DNA of 64,000 bases from Silvimonas terrae (lineage in GTDB: Bacteria > Pseudomonadota > Gammaproteobacteria > Burkholderiales > Chitinibacteraceae). The DNA is taken from contig NZ_JACHHN010000002.1 of assembly GCF_014202765.1 (NCBI RefSeq), forward strand, positions 124,001-188,000, read 5' to 3'. The translations under genes and the position numbers were made by a program. The notes below the pieces were generated by a model. The model saw only the letters and a program-made list of their open reading frames with translations, did no database searches and was not told where the DNA came from. Shown here one piece after another: positions 8,515-17,234 of this stretch. Position 1 is the first letter of the stretch, and each line of letters begins with the position of its first letter.

Positions 8515-9462
8515 GTGAACGCAGTCAACAGCAGTAAAGAAGAACAAACCCAGGGTCATGTGCTGATCGTCGGTAGCCTGAATATGGACTTGGTGGGGCG
8601 TGCCCCCCGCCTGCCCAAGCCGGGCGAGACCCTGTCTGGCACCACCTTTGCCACCATTGCCGGCGGCAAGGGTGGTAATCAGGCGGTTGCAGCCGCACGG
8701 CTGGGTGCAAAGGTGGCGATGATCGGTGCGACCGGTGCGGATAGCTATGGCGATATCTTGCGCGCCGGCCTTGCCGCCGAAGGCATTGATGGCAGCGGTG
8801 TTGCCACGGTGGCGAATGTGGCAACGGGTGTGGCCATGATTATTGTGGATGACGCCAGCCAGAACGCCATTCTGATTATTCCGGGCGCCAACGGCACGGT
8901 GACGCCGGCGGCCATCAGCCAGCATGAAGCGCTGATTCGTGCCGCAGACGTCGTGGTGTGCCAACTGGAAGTCCCGCATGACACGGTATTTGCCGCGCTG
9001 CAAAGCGCCCGACGTCTGGGCAAAGTAACGGTGCTGAACCCCGCGCCGGTCAGTGCGCCCTTGCCGGTGGCGTGGCTGGCCGAGGCGGACTACCTGATCC
9101 CCAACGAGATCGAAGCGGCCACGCTGTCTGGTATTCCCGTCGACTCGCCGCAAGACGCGTGCATTGCCGCGCAACGCCTGCGTGCCATGGGTGCGCGCAA
9201 TGTGTTGATTACGCTGGGTTCACGCGGGCTGGTGTCGCTGACGGGGGAGGACACCGTGCACTACCCGGGTACGCCGGTCAAAGCCGTTGATACCACGGCA
9301 GCGGGCGATACCTTTGCCGGTGGTTTTGCTGCGGCACTGGCACGCGGCGCCACGGTGCATGACGCCATCTTGCTGGGGCAGCGTGCGGCGGCCATTTCGG
9401 TTACCCGCGCGGGCGCGCAACCCTCTATTCCGTATCTGCATGAAGTGGAGTCACAAGCATGA
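8515..9462 (+). CDS. rbsK: Ribokinase
   Basis: Phosphorylates ribose to ribose 5-phosphate in the cytoplasm; PfkB family, 315 aa. The N-terminal substrate motif GSLNMDLVGRAPRLPKPGET and GGKGGNQAVAAARLGA are visible. The PfkB signature with catalytic Asp is DTTAAGDTFAGGFAAAL. I prefer the GTG at 8515 because AGGA stands about 9 bases upstream. The in-frame ATG at 8485 has no ribosome-binding site and would add ten residues. The stop overlaps the rbsD start (ATGA), indicating coupled translation. Confidence 0.93.
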   Translation: MNAVNSSKEEQTQGHVLIVGSLNMDLVGRAPRLPKPGETLSGTTFATIAGGKGGNQAVAAARLGAKVAMIGATGADSYGDILRAGLAAEGIDGSGVATVANVATGVAMIIVDDASQNAILIIPGANGTVTPAAISQHEALIRAADVVVCQLEVPHDTVFAALQSARRLGKVTVLNPAPVSAPLPVAWLAEADYLIPNEIEAATLSGIPVDSPQDACIAAQRLRAMGARNVLITLGSRGLVSLTGEDTVHYPGTPVKAVDTTAAGDTFAGGFAAALARGATVHDAILLGQRAAAISVTRAGAQPSIPYLHEVESQA

Positions 9463-9866
9463 AGAAAACCAGGCTGCTTAACAGCGCCGTCTCCCGCGTG
9501 ATTGCCGCGTTGGGCCATGGTGACATGATCCTGATTGCCGATGCGGGCATGCCCACACCGCTGCACGCGCCAGACGTAGAGATCATTGATCTGGCACTGA
9601 CCGCCGGCACGCCCACCTTTGCTCAGGTGCTGGAAGTGGTGTTGAGCGAAATGCAAGTCCAGTCTCATGTGGTGGCACAAGAAATGCTGGACGGCCAACT
9701 GGCGCCGCTGACCGCGTTGAACCAGTCTGCCAGCCTGACGGGCGAGCGTCAGGTGGTCAGCCATGATGCGCTCAAAGGCATGACCCACCACGCCCGCGCG
9801 TTTATCCGCACGGGTGAATGCACGCCTTATGCAAATGTGATGCTGGTGGCGGGCGTCACGTTCTGA
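9459..9866 (+). CDS. rbsD: D-ribose pyranase
   Basis: RbsD/FucU family, 135 aa. It interconverts the pyranose and furanose forms of ribose so that ribokinase gets its substrate. Typical features are the N-terminal MKKTRLLNSAVSRVIAALGH with the catalytic His20, DLALTAGTPTF, and the C-terminal RTGECTPYANVMLVAGV. It overlaps rbsK by 4 bp. The position at the end of the rbs genes, next to the kinase, matches its role. Confidence 0.95.
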   Translation: MKKTRLLNSAVSRVIAALGHGDMILIADAGMPTPLHAPDVEIIDLALTAGTPTFAQVLEVVLSEMQVQSHVVAQEMLDGQLAPLTALNQSASLTGERQVVSHDALKGMTHHARAFIRTGECTPYANVMLVAGVTF

Positions 9867-10014
9867 TTGTTCTTCTTCCCCGCCACGCCAGGTAAGTTAG
9901 CAGTTCCGCAGTAGTCCTTCTGAAGTCTGAAAGTCCCGGCACGCCGAAACCCGCAATGGGTTTCCTGGCGGGGTCGGTTACGCATTGCTTCTGACCAAAA
10001 CACTGAGGAAAAAC

Positions 10015-11118
10015 ATGAAAAAGACAGTGATTTCACTGATTCTGCTGAGTACCGCTTTGCTTGCAGCTTGTGCGGGGAATGATGAGGGTGGCGGTGCCGC
10101 ACCCAAAATAATTATCGACTCTGATTTCAACACCATGGGTGACGATGGCCAGCTGTTTGTCATGGCCACCCAGTTGATGGCGCAAGGCAAAGTCAACGTG
10201 CTGGGCCTGACCGTCGAGAGTGGGAACGGCTGGTTGCTGCAAGAACAAAGCGATGCGCTCAAAGCCGCAGAACGCATGGGCGTTGCCAGTCAAATTGGCG
10301 TGTATAGCGGGGCGAATTACGCGCTGGCCTATGATGCGGCCAGTATTCAGGCGCAGATAGCGGCCAACCCCAATGGCTGGTTTGGCTCGTGGATGTTCCC
10401 GCAGCCGCAAAGTCCGGCAGACCTGATCGCCCCGCCGGATGGCTTTGCCACCAGTAACACCTTGCGTAGCCAGAATGCATCTGACTTCATGATTGCTGCC
10501 ATCAAGGCGCACCCGCATGAAGTGACGATTCTGGAGGTCGGCCCGCCTACCAACCTGGCCATTGCCCTGCGCAAGGCGCCGGAGATTGCGCCGCTGATTA
10601 AAGCCATTGTGTATATGGGCGGCAATATCAACGTGCCGGGCAACGCTAACGCGGTCGCGGAAATGAACTGGTGGTTTGACCCGGTGGCCGTGTCGGAAAT
10701 CCTGCGTCTGGATATCCCGCAGTCGGTCATCCCGCTGGATGTAACCGACACCGTGCCGCTGGATCAAGCCACGTTTGACGCCATTGCCCATAACCCGGCC
10801 AAACAGACCGTGGTCACGCAAATCTACGACACAGAAAACGCCCAGTTCCTTGGTCCGGACGCGCATATCTTCGACACGCTGACGATCGCCTGGTTACTTG
10901 ACCCCACCCTGGCCACCCAGACCACGGATGCCTGGCTCTCGATCAACACCACGCCTGGCGAGCAGCAAGGGCAGGTGACAGCCAGTACTACCGCACCCAT
11001 TGCCGGTGGTTCTGTGCGCAAAATCCGCTATGTCAGCCAGTTTGATAACACGCGCTTTCTGGCCCAGTACATCGACCTGTTGACGCGCCCGGTGCCGGTC
11101 ACTTTGCCCGCGTTTTAA
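10015..11118 (+). CDS. Lipoprotein inosine/uridine-preferring nucleoside hydrolase family protein
   Basis: Nucleoside hydrolase family (IUNH) protein, 367 aa, predicted to cleave ribonucleosides to ribose and base. A lipoprotein signal peptide is clear (MKKTVISLILLSTALLAAC, lipobox LAAC), so it is exported, unlike the usual cytoplasmic enzymes. The Asp-rich metal site reads IIDSDFNTMGDDGQ in place of the common DTDPGxDDA. Later motifs are EVGPPTNLAIAL, YMGGNINVPGN, AEMNWWFDP and FDTLTIAWLLDP. In the last motif the residue before the metal-binding Asp is Phe where many family members have His. The ATG at 10015 follows TGAGGAAAAAC. The gene lies 148 bp after rbsD on the same strand, which suggests it supplies ribose to the transporter. 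Confidence 0.85.
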   Translation: MKKTVISLILLSTALLAACAGNDEGGGAAPKIIIDSDFNTMGDDGQLFVMATQLMAQGKVNVLGLTVESGNGWLLQEQSDALKAAERMGVASQIGVYSGANYALAYDAASIQAQIAANPNGWFGSWMFPQPQSPADLIAPPDGFATSNTLRSQNASDFMIAAIKAHPHEVTILEVGPPTNLAIALRKAPEIAPLIKAIVYMGGNINVPGNANAVAEMNWWFDPVAVSEILRLDIPQSVIPLDVTDTVPLDQATFDAIAHNPAKQTVVTQIYDTENAQFLGPDAHIFDTLTIAWLLDPTLATQTTDAWLSINTTPGEQQGQVTASTTAPIAGGSVRKIRYVSQFDNTRFLAQYIDLLTRPVPVTLPAF

Positions 11119-11148
11119 GCATCCACCAGGCTTGCCAACGGTGTCGTC

Positions 11149-11182
11149 GCCCCTCTCCAGCTTTGCTGGTCAGGGGCTTTTT
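11149..11182 (+). terminator. Rho-independent terminator after the nucleoside hydrolase
   Basis: GCCCCT (11149-11154) pairs with AGGGGC (11172-11177), followed by five T. The long loop contains a smaller CCAGC/GCTGG stem. It marks the end of the rbs-nucleoside hydrolase unit. Confidence 0.85.
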
Positions 11183-11401
11183 GTTGGGCGTCGCTTGTGA
11201 GGCAAAGATTTTCTTTTTGTTATGCGCAGATATTCTGATTTGTCGGCATGCGGCTGGTCGGAAAAAATACGCTCACATCATCCACTTGAGCGGAGTCATC
11301 TGCGGCGGGGTAATGCATTGCCACTGGTTTCATGAAAAGAAAAACCATGTGACATGAACCCCGTCAGCCAGAGACCGCATTAACAAAGAAAGGAAACTAT
11401 C

Positions 11402-12193
11402 ATGACTACCCAGACATTTGCCGGCCGTAAATTGCTTGTGGTCGGCGGCACCAGCGGCATGGGCCTTGAAAGCGCCAAACTGATCGCCAGTGCTGGCGGG
11501 AATGTGGTGGTGGTTGGTCATCGTGCCGACAAAGTGCGCGATGCTCAGACCACGCTGGCGCAAATTGCCACAACGGGTTCGGTCACAGCGCTGAGCGCAG
11601 ACCTGACTAGCGAATCCGGCGTAAAAGCGTTGATCGCCACGCTGGAGCAGGATCATCGGGATATCGATCTGCTGGTCAATGCGGCGGGCGTGTTTTTCCC
11701 CAAGCCGTTTCTGGAACATGGCGCAGCAGATTACGACCAGTACATGGCCTTGAACAGGGCATTTTTCTTTGTGACGCAGGCCGTGGCCAGGAGCCTGGTG
11801 GCTGCGGGCAAGGCGGGGGCCATTGTCAATATCGGCTCGATGTGGGCCAGACAGGCCATTGAAGCGACGCCGTCTTCCGCATACTCCATGGCCAAGGCCG
11901 GTTTGCATTCGCTAACGCAACACCTGGCCATGGAACTGGCTGGCAAGGGCATCCGCGTGAATGCGGTTTCGCCTGCCGTGGTGCAAACACCCATCTACGA
12001 AGGGTTTATTCCCAAGGCGGATGTCCACAGTGCCTTGCAAGGATTTAACCGTTTCCACCCGATTGGCCGCGTAGGCACGCCACGGGATGTGGCCGAAGTG
12101 GTGGCATTCTTGTTATCTGACAAAGCCGCTTGGGTGACTGGCGCGGTATGGGATGTCGATGGCGGCGTGATGGCAGGCCGTAACCTGGCGTAA
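11402..12193 (+). CDS. Short-chain dehydrogenase/reductase
   Basis: Classical SDR oxidoreductase, 263 aa; substrate unknown. The NAD(P) motif GGTSGMG is at residues 15-21, NAAG near residue 95, and the active site comprises Ser in NIGSMW and YSMAK (Tyr-x3-Lys) in the segment [15 protein letters not shown]. The C-terminal [16 protein letters not shown] is typical of FabG-like enzymes. The start is preceded by AAAGGAAACTATC. It is followed on the same strand by a cupin gene and a LysR regulator, which may be one functional set. Confidence 0.88.
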   Translation: MTTQTFAGRKLLVVGGTSGMGLESAKLIASAGGNVVVVGHRADKVRDAQTTLAQIATTGSVTALSADLTSESGVKALIATLEQDHRDIDLLVNAAGVFFPKPFLEHGAADYDQYMALNRAFFFVTQAVARSLVAAGKAGAIVNIGSMWARQAIEATPSSAYSMAKAGLHSLTQHLAMELAGKGIRVNAVSPAVVQTPIYEGFIPKADVHSALQGFNRFHPIGRVGTPRDVAEVVAFLLSDKAAWVTGAVWDVDGGVMAGRNLA

Positions 12194-12353
12194 TGACTGG
12201 GCGCGGGGCAGGGCAATGCGTGCCACTGCCCGGCTGTTGGGCCAGCAGCTCATCCTGCGAGATGGGGCCAGGCTCAAAGGCCGTGGGCAAGACCCGTATA
12301 CTGTACTGATTGCCGCAGCCAGTGCGGCGCAACTTCAGGGCAGGAAGAACTGG

Positions 12354-13052
12354 ATGAACATCAACGCAGATCTCGCCCTACGGGCCATTGAGCACGCCAC
12401 GGCAGATGCCTGGCGTGCAACTTCACACGCTGGCGTTACGCGCCGCCCGTTGTTCCGGATTGGTGATGAGATCGCCCAGGCGACGTCGTTGGTACGTTAT
12501 GCCCCGGAAAGCCGTTTTCATGCGCATGAACACACCGGCGGTGAAGAAATCCTGGTAATACGCGGGACATTCAGCGATGAACACGGCGATTACCCGGCAG
12601 GCACCTGGTTCAGGAACCCGCCTGGTACGCGGCACAGCCCCTATACCCGCACCGGTTGCCTGTTATTGGTCCGTTTATGGCAGTTTGACCCGGCGGATCG
12701 GCAAGGCGTGGTGATGCGGCTGCCGGTTTGGCCGCCCGCCGCATCACCCGCTGCGCAACACCTCTGGCCGGTGCACCATGCCGGGCACGAACGTGTTTCC
12801 CTGGTATTCTGGCCACCGGGTCAGCGCATTGTGGAAACCGTTCCGGAGGGCGGCGAATGGCTGGTCTTGCAAGGCAATTGCCAAGTGGGGCGCGAAACAT
12901 TAACAGCGCTTTCGTGGCTCCGCTTGCCCTGTGGCGCAACGCTGGAGGGCATTGCCGGTGAAGAAGGGGTGTGGCTCTGGGCAAAAACCGGGCATCTGCC
13001 TCATCTGCCGCCACCCCCGGTGGCTCCAGCCACCAAGCCCGATCAGGGTTGA
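12354..13052 (+). CDS. ChrR-like cupin domain protein
   Basis: Protein of 232 aa with an anti-sigma-factor ChrR-type cupin barrel. The metal-binding motif is seen in RFHAHEHTGGEEILVIRG with the second part DYPAGTWFRNPPGTRHSP. A second, weaker cupin repeat follows (residues about 135-215, with PPGQRIVETVPEGGEWLVLQG). There is no N-terminal zinc-binding anti-sigma domain, so a direct anti-sigma role is doubtful. I chose the ATG at 12354 because CAGGAAGAACTGG precedes it; the frame is open further upstream but without a site. It lies 160 bp after the SDR gene and ends 2 bp before the LysR start. Confidence 0.75.
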   Translation: MNINADLALRAIEHATADAWRATSHAGVTRRPLFRIGDEIAQATSLVRYAPESRFHAHEHTGGEEILVIRGTFSDEHGDYPAGTWFRNPPGTRHSPYTRTGCLLLVRLWQFDPADRQGVVMRLPVWPPAASPAAQHLWPVHHAGHERVSLVFWPPGQRIVETVPEGGEWLVLQGNCQVGRETLTALSWLRLPCGATLEGIAGEEGVWLWAKTGHLPHLPPPPVAPATKPDQG

Positions 13053-13054
13053 TC

Positions 13055-13969
13055 ATGTCGCTTGCTTATCTCAATGCCCTGCGTGCCTTTGAGGCTACCG
13101 CCCGCCATCAAAGCTTTGCAGGAGCCGCGGCGGAACTCAACGTAACGTCTGCCGCCGTCGGGCAACAGGTCCGCACGCTGGAAGCATGGCTGGGTATTAC
13201 GCTGTTCAACCGGGCCAGTAGCGGCAGTCACCGCATGATCTTGAGCGATGCGGCGCGCGCCGCCTTGCCAGATATCCAGGAAGGGTTTGCGCGGCTGACC
13301 GTGGGGCTGGCCCGGCTCAAAGATGCGCGTGCTCATGCGTGCCTTACCGTGACGGTGAGCCCGGCTTTTGCCGCTAAATGGCTGCTGCCGCGGATCGATG
13401 ACTTTCAAACTGCCCACCCGCAGTTGGACGTATTGCTGGATACCAGCCCCAGAACCGTTGATTTTCTGACAGAACGCATCGATATCGGCGTGCGTTATGG
13501 CGCTGGTAAATGGCCCGGTCTGACCGCAATCTTGCTGATGGAAGAATCGATCTACCCGGTCTGCGCACCGCATTATCCCTTGCTGGAAAACGGCACGCTC
13601 AGCGCGGAGGCCCTGGCAAAAAGTGCTTTGCTGCATGATGTTTCCATGACGGCGGACCCGGCGTATCCCACCTGGCGGCGTTGGCTGGATGAGGCCGGTT
13701 TTGGGCAGGTGCCGGCCGAGCACGGTTTGCGCATCAACAATGCGGCGGCAGTGGTACAAGCGGCGCTAGAGGGCAAGGGCCTCGCACTGGGCCGCAGTGT
13801 CATGGTGCAAGAAGACCTGGCCGCCGGTAGATTGATCCGGCCCTTTGGCGAGCAGCGCAGCCCGGTCGGCAGCGCGTATTACATTGTGTACCGGCCAGAG
13901 TGCGGCAATCTGGATAAAGTCTCGGCTTTTCGTGACTGGTTGCTGGCACAGGCCGGGCAGAACCGCTGA
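13055..13969 (+). CDS. LysR-family transcriptional regulator (GcvA-like)
   Basis: LysR-type regulator, 304 aa. The N-terminal winged helix-turn-helix (LNALRAFEATARHQSFAGAAAELNVTSAAVGQQVRTLE, cited here by its residues 5-39) is of the GcvA/AmpR type. The effector domain starts near residue 95 (ACLTVTVSPAFAAKWLLPRI, TERIDIGVRYGAGKW, AALEGKGLALGRSVMV). The start is 2 bp after the cupin stop, suggesting co-transcription. Its targets probably include the SDR-cupin genes, but no operator was identified. Confidence 0.88.
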   Translation: MSLAYLNALRAFEATARHQSFAGAAAELNVTSAAVGQQVRTLEAWLGITLFNRASSGSHRMILSDAARAALPDIQEGFARLTVGLARLKDARAHACLTVTVSPAFAAKWLLPRIDDFQTAHPQLDVLLDTSPRTVDFLTERIDIGVRYGAGKWPGLTAILLMEESIYPVCAPHYPLLENGTLSAEALAKSALLHDVSMTADPAYPTWRRWLDEAGFGQVPAEHGLRINNAAAVVQAALEGKGLALGRSVMVQEDLAAGRLIRPFGEQRSPVGSAYYIVYRPECGNLDKVSAFRDWLLAQAGQNR

Positions 13970-13983
13970 GGTCCAGTGCCAGA

Positions 13984-14523
13984 GTGTCTGATGATACTTT
14001 CTACCCACCCACCCACCCGCCTGACCGGATCGACATGGATCTCAAACGCTGCTTTCCACCCGTGATCAACGAGCACACTTGTTTGCTGGTACTCGGCAGC
14101 CTGCCCGGTGAAGCTTCGCTGGCGCAGCAGCAGTATTACGCCCATCCGCAGAATCGCTTGTGGGAGTTATTGGGTGCAGTGATCAAGGTCGACTTGCGTG
14201 CCCAAGGTTATGAGCAGCGTCTTGCCAGTTTGCTGGCGCATGGCATTGGCCTGTGGGATGTGATTGCCGAGGCAGAGCGCAAAGGCAGTCTGGACGCGGC
14301 TATTCGCAATCATTCGCACAACGCGCTCACCGAACTGATTGCCACCGCCCCGGCGCTGCGCGCGGTGGCGTTCAATGGCGGTACCGCAGCACGTATTGGT
14401 CGCAAACAACTGCAAGGCGTGGGCGGGCTGCAGCTGTTTGATCTGCCATCGTCCAGCCCGGCATATACGCTAGCGTTTGCACAGAAGCTGGATGCATGGC
14501 ACGCAATCTCTGCGGCGCTGTAA
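13984..14523 (+). CDS. DNA-deoxyinosine glycosylase (UDG superfamily, family 6 type)
   Basis: Predicted base-excision repair enzyme, 179 aa, that removes hypoxanthine from DNA. The family signature is LGSLPGEASLAQQQYYAHP with NRLWELL following, then GIGLWDVIAEAERKGSLD and the C-terminal LPSSSPAY. Start uncertain: the GTG at 13984 has GAGGT about 11 bases upstream, overlapping the LysR stop. An ATG at 14035 would begin MDLKRCFPPV, where homology seems to start, but it has only a weak site. An (ACCC)4 tract lies between the two candidates (14003-14018). Confidence 0.82.
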   Translation: MSDDTFYPPTHPPDRIDMDLKRCFPPVINEHTCLLVLGSLPGEASLAQQQYYAHPQNRLWELLGAVIKVDLRAQGYEQRLASLLAHGIGLWDVIAEAERKGSLDAAIRNHSHNALTELIATAPALRAVAFNGGTAARIGRKQLQGVGGLQLFDLPSSSPAYTLAFAQKLDAWHAISAAL

Positions 14524-14577
14524 TACTTAGGTTCGCCGGCATGGGCGAGTGCGGCTGGCGAGATGCCATGTGAATAA

Positions 14578-14650
14578 TTGACGCAGCAAGATGTGAGTTT
14601 TACGTAGTTTTGTTTTTGTTGTTCGCGCATTATGTACGTAACAAAACTAC
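14578..14650 (+). promoter_or_regulatory. Candidate promoter/leader with 11-bp inverted repeat before the 29-codon gene
   Basis: A TTGACG hexamer at 14578-14583 could be a -35 box, but no good -10 is visible at 17 bp. GTAGTTTTGTT (14604-14614) is perfectly complementary to AACAAAACTAC (14640-14650), with a 25-nt loop. Both arms are flanked by TACGTA. The structure may be an operator or an RNA stem ending 20 nt before the ATG. Confidence 0.5.
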
Positions 14651-14669
14651 TTAATGAACGGAGAACATC

Positions 14670-14759
14670 ATGCGTACATTGATCCAGTGGCTGCAACAAA
14701 CCGGCGAACTGATGCTGCAACATCGTTATCAATATGTGACTCGCAAGATCAACCTCTAA
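14670..14759 (+). CDS. Predicted 29-residue small protein
   Basis: Short open frame MRTLIQWLQQ...TRKINL, 29 codons, that I do not recognise. Support: the ribosome-binding sequence ACGGAGAACATC at correct distance, an upstream inverted-repeat leader, a strong hairpin 43 bp after the stop, and no competing gene in either frame. The peptide is basic at both ends and could form an amphipathic helix in residues 3-22 (aromatic and Leu/Ile on one side). It has no signal peptide or long hydrophobic segment. The function is unknown; it might instead be an sRNA whose ends are defined by the leader and the hairpin. Confidence 0.5.
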   Translation: MRTLIQWLQQTGELMLQHRYQYVTRKINL

Positions 14760-14801
14760 GCGGGCCACAGGGGGAAGGGCGGCGACGGCTGCCCAAAGCA
14801 G

Positions 14802-14832
14802 AACGCCACCATGAATGATTCATGGTGGCGTT
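14802..14832. terminator. Strong hairpin terminator after the 29-codon gene
   Basis: AACGCCACCATGAA and TTCATGGTGGCGTT form a perfect 14-bp stem with a 3-nt loop. The T tract is interrupted (TTTGTGTTTGG). It also lies just downstream of the chemoreceptor gene that ends at 14858 on the other strand, so it may serve both. Confidence 0.8.
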
Positions 14833-14857
14833 TGTGTTTGGTCGGGCTGGCAGCGGG

Positions 14858-16660
14858 TCAGGCCTTGTCGCCCAGCATCTGGCTGGCATCAAAACCCAGG
14901 CGCAATCCACCCCAATGACGGCCATTCACAATGATGGGTACATCCAGTTCCGTCATGATTTCACCCGTGTCGCGAACATAAGTTTGCAGTAAAAAGCGCT
15001 GCGTATTGCGCGCAGCGCGCAGGCCGGCCGGGTCGTTGAAAATACGCTTGTCGCGACTATTGACGAGGTCTGTGGCCTTGTCGCCGGTGGCCGCTTTGGA
15101 ATACCAACTGTTGTGCGTTGGGCCATAACCGTTGGTATCGACCGCCAGTACAAACTTGCCGCCGGCCGCACTGCGCGCCAGTTGGTCGTAAATGGGCTGG
15201 ATTTCGGTTTCAAAGCGATTGTCATAGCTGGTTTTGTACTTGGCCGGGGCACTGCCAGGAACTTGCTGATAGGACTGGTCAAACACATTGACGCCCTGGC
15301 GGGCCATGGCTTCAATCTTTGCCTGTACTTCGTCACGCGCCTTGCTGGCTTTCTGGATATTGGCATCCAGATGGCCCTGACCCACGGTGAAGCGGCCGAT
15401 CAGTGCTTGCACTTGCTCGGCAGCACGCGCCAGCCCTTGCGAAGACTCGGCCGAGCGTGCCATACGCTCGTTGACATTGAGCGAGAGCTGGTGAATCTCG
15501 GACACATTGGCATTCACCACATTATTGGCTTCGGTGAATTCTTCCAGTGTGGCGGCAATGCCAACCAGCGCGCTGGAGGTGGCTTCAAAGTCCGCCATCA
15601 TGCGCTGGAACTGGCCAGAGGCTTTTTCCACTACCGAACGGGTCAGTTGCGCATCTTGCGTAATCACGTGGGTTTCTTCGCGGGTGTGGGCGACTTCGCC
15701 CAGCATGTTGTCGATATCCTGCGAGATATCGTCGGTCGCTACCCCCACTTTTTCCGCCAGTTTGCGCACCTCATCGGCCACCACGGCAAAGCCCCGGCCT
15801 GCTTCGCCAGCGCGGGCGGCTTCAATGGCGGCATTCAGGGCCAGCAGGTTGGTCTGCCCCGAAATTTCCTTGATCAGATCCACAATGGCCTTGATGCTGG
15901 ACGAACGCTGGTTCAGGCCGTCCACGGTTTCGTTGAAGCTGGACATCCGCAGGCTGATGGCGTGAATACGGGCGGTGACGTCCTGCAACTCCGCATAAGA
16001 GGCGCGCGCCATATCAAGGTTGTGCGTGGTCGAGCCGGAAATCTCCTGCGTGCGATGTGACACATCGTTAATGCCCACGGTCGTGCTGTCGCTGGCAGCA
16101 ACCACCTTTTGTGCCAGCGCATCTTGCTGATGGGCCGACTGGGCCGAGTCACTGATGCTCTTCATGGAGCGCGCGGCTTCCAGCGCAATGCCCACGGTCA
16201 TGGTCTGCACACTGGCAATGATTTCGCGCTGCTTGGCCAAAAACCGGTTACAGGCACCCGCCAGCGCGGCAATTTCGTCAGTCGTGATCACGGGCACATC
16301 GCGGGAGAGATCCCCTTCGCCACCAGCCACATCATTCAGCACTTTGGAAATCGCCAGCACCGGACGGGCAATCCAGAAGCGGAAATACACCACTTGCACG
16401 GTGATGAACACCGCAGACAGAAAAGTCAGAATCCAGGCCCAGAGGTAGACGCTATCGAAACTGGCCGTCAGGCGGGCAATGGCGGTTGGGGCAAGTCCCA
16501 GATTGTGGGCGGTGTCGGCCAGTTGATTGCTGGCAAGGCTGGTCACCAGCAAAAGAACTAGCGGTGCAGCCAACAACAAATACAGAAAAGCGAACTTGCG
16601 GGTAAGCGTTTGCAGCAAAGATCGCTCAAGCGCGGCGTGAAAATCGTTCCACCACTGCAT
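14858..16660 (-). CDS. Methyl-accepting chemotaxis protein with C-terminal cytoplasmic sensor domain
   Basis: Chemoreceptor, 600 aa. Two membrane segments (about residues 23-43 and 71-93) enclose only some 27 periplasmic residues, too few for a ligand domain. A HAMP region follows ([24 protein letters not shown]), then the coiled-coil signalling domain whose tip contains [27 protein letters not shown]. After the signalling domain comes an extra domain of about 140 residues with [36 protein letters not shown], a run ending [16 protein letters not shown], and WGGLRLGFD. This looks like a Cache/PAS-type sensor fold. I chose the ATG at 16660 (MQWW) because GGGGAGTCCGCT precedes it. No flagellar sigma-28 promoter of correct spacing was found. 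Confidence 0.9.
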   Translation of the reverse strand: MQWWNDFHAALERSLLQTLTRKFAFLYLLLAAPLVLLLVTSLASNQLADTAHNLGLAPTAIARLTASFDSVYLWAWILTFLSAVFITVQVVYFRFWIARPVLAISKVLNDVAGGEGDLSRDVPVITTDEIAALAGACNRFLAKQREIIASVQTMTVGIALEAARSMKSISDSAQSAHQQDALAQKVVAASDSTTVGINDVSHRTQEISGSTTHNLDMARASYAELQDVTARIHAISLRMSSFNETVDGLNQRSSSIKAIVDLIKEISGQTNLLALNAAIEAARAGEAGRGFAVVADEVRKLAEKVGVATDDISQDIDNMLGEVAHTREETHVITQDAQLTRSVVEKASGQFQRMMADFEATSSALVGIAATLEEFTEANNVVNANVSEIHQLSLNVNERMARSAESSQGLARAAEQVQALIGRFTVGQGHLDANIQKASKARDEVQAKIEAMARQGVNVFDQSYQQVPGSAPAKYKTSYDNRFETEIQPIYDQLARSAAGGKFVLAVDTNGYGPTHNSWYSKAATGDKATDLVNSRDKRIFNDPAGLRAARNTQRFLLQTYVRDTGEIMTELDVPIIVNGRHWGGLRLGFDASQMLGDKA

Positions 16661-16721
16661 AGCGGACTCCCCAGTCATGAATCTGGCTTGGTGCAGACTC
16701 TTTATTTTATTTGATATTACG

Positions 16722-16774
16722 ATCCAGCCTGACTGTTGAATCTATCGGTAACGCCAACTTGATTCAGGCTGGAT
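16722..16774. promoter_or_regulatory. Inverted repeat between TerB-like gene and chemoreceptor gene
   Basis: ATCCAGCCTGA (16722-16732) and TCAGGCTGGAT (16764-16774) are perfect 11-bp arms separated by 31 bp. It lies downstream of the TerB-like gene and upstream of the AT-rich presumed promoter of the chemoreceptor, so it may be a terminator without T run or an operator. Confidence 0.5.
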
Positions 16775-16820
16775 GCAGATCGTGTGCAGTACACCCGGCC
16801 TGCGCGGCCGGGTTGGTCCA

Positions 16821-17234
16821 TCAGGCTGCGAAAGCGGTTTGCAGGTCTTCCAGATTCAGCCGCCAGTGCTTGAGCATGTGACGGAACACGGCCAGTTCGA
16901 CGTTGGAAAAATCGTTGTCAGACTTGGCGATACCAAGCGCAATGGCAGCCAGCATCAGGCGCTTGCGCTGGTCGTCCACGGTATCGAGCAACTGGTCGAT
17001 GCGTTCACGGTCGACCAGGCGGATATTGCCGTCCTCGGACGCGTCATCGGACACGTCGTCACAGTATTCCTGGAAAACCTGGATAAACGCTTTGCGGCTA
17101 ATGCCCAGTGCCTCGTAGACGCGCAGGTGTTCCAGTTCGTCGATTTCGGCGGGGTCAAAGTTGCCATCGCACATCATTTGCATGACCAGAATGCGGGCCA
17201 TCGCTTCGGCGCTATTGTTCGGGTACTTTTTCAT
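16821..17234 (-). CDS. TerB-like family protein
   Basis: Acidic protein of 137 aa resembling the TerB/DjlA-type helical domain. The stretch MARILVMQMMCDGNFDPAEI followed by DELEHLR is the usual TerB start: helix, Asp-rich turn that may bind metal, helix. The mirrored second half has LMLAAIALGIAKSDNDFSN. It begins inside the stop of the thioesterase gene (ATGA overlap), so the two are translationally coupled. There are no other tellurite-resistance genes nearby, so no resistance function is claimed. Confidence 0.72.
   Translation of the reverse strand: MKKYPNNSAEAMARILVMQMMCDGNFDPAEIDELEHLRVYEALGISRKAFIQVFQEYCDDVSDDASEDGNIRLVDRERIDQLLDTVDDQRKRLMLAAIALGIAKSDNDFSNVELAVFRHMLKHWRLNLEDLQTAFAA

Noticed and set aside
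16661-16720. Sigma-28 promoter before the chemoreceptor gene (minus strand TAAAGAGT ... GCCAGATT)
   Set aside because: The spacer is 9 instead of 11 bp and the -10 element matches poorly, so I do not call it.
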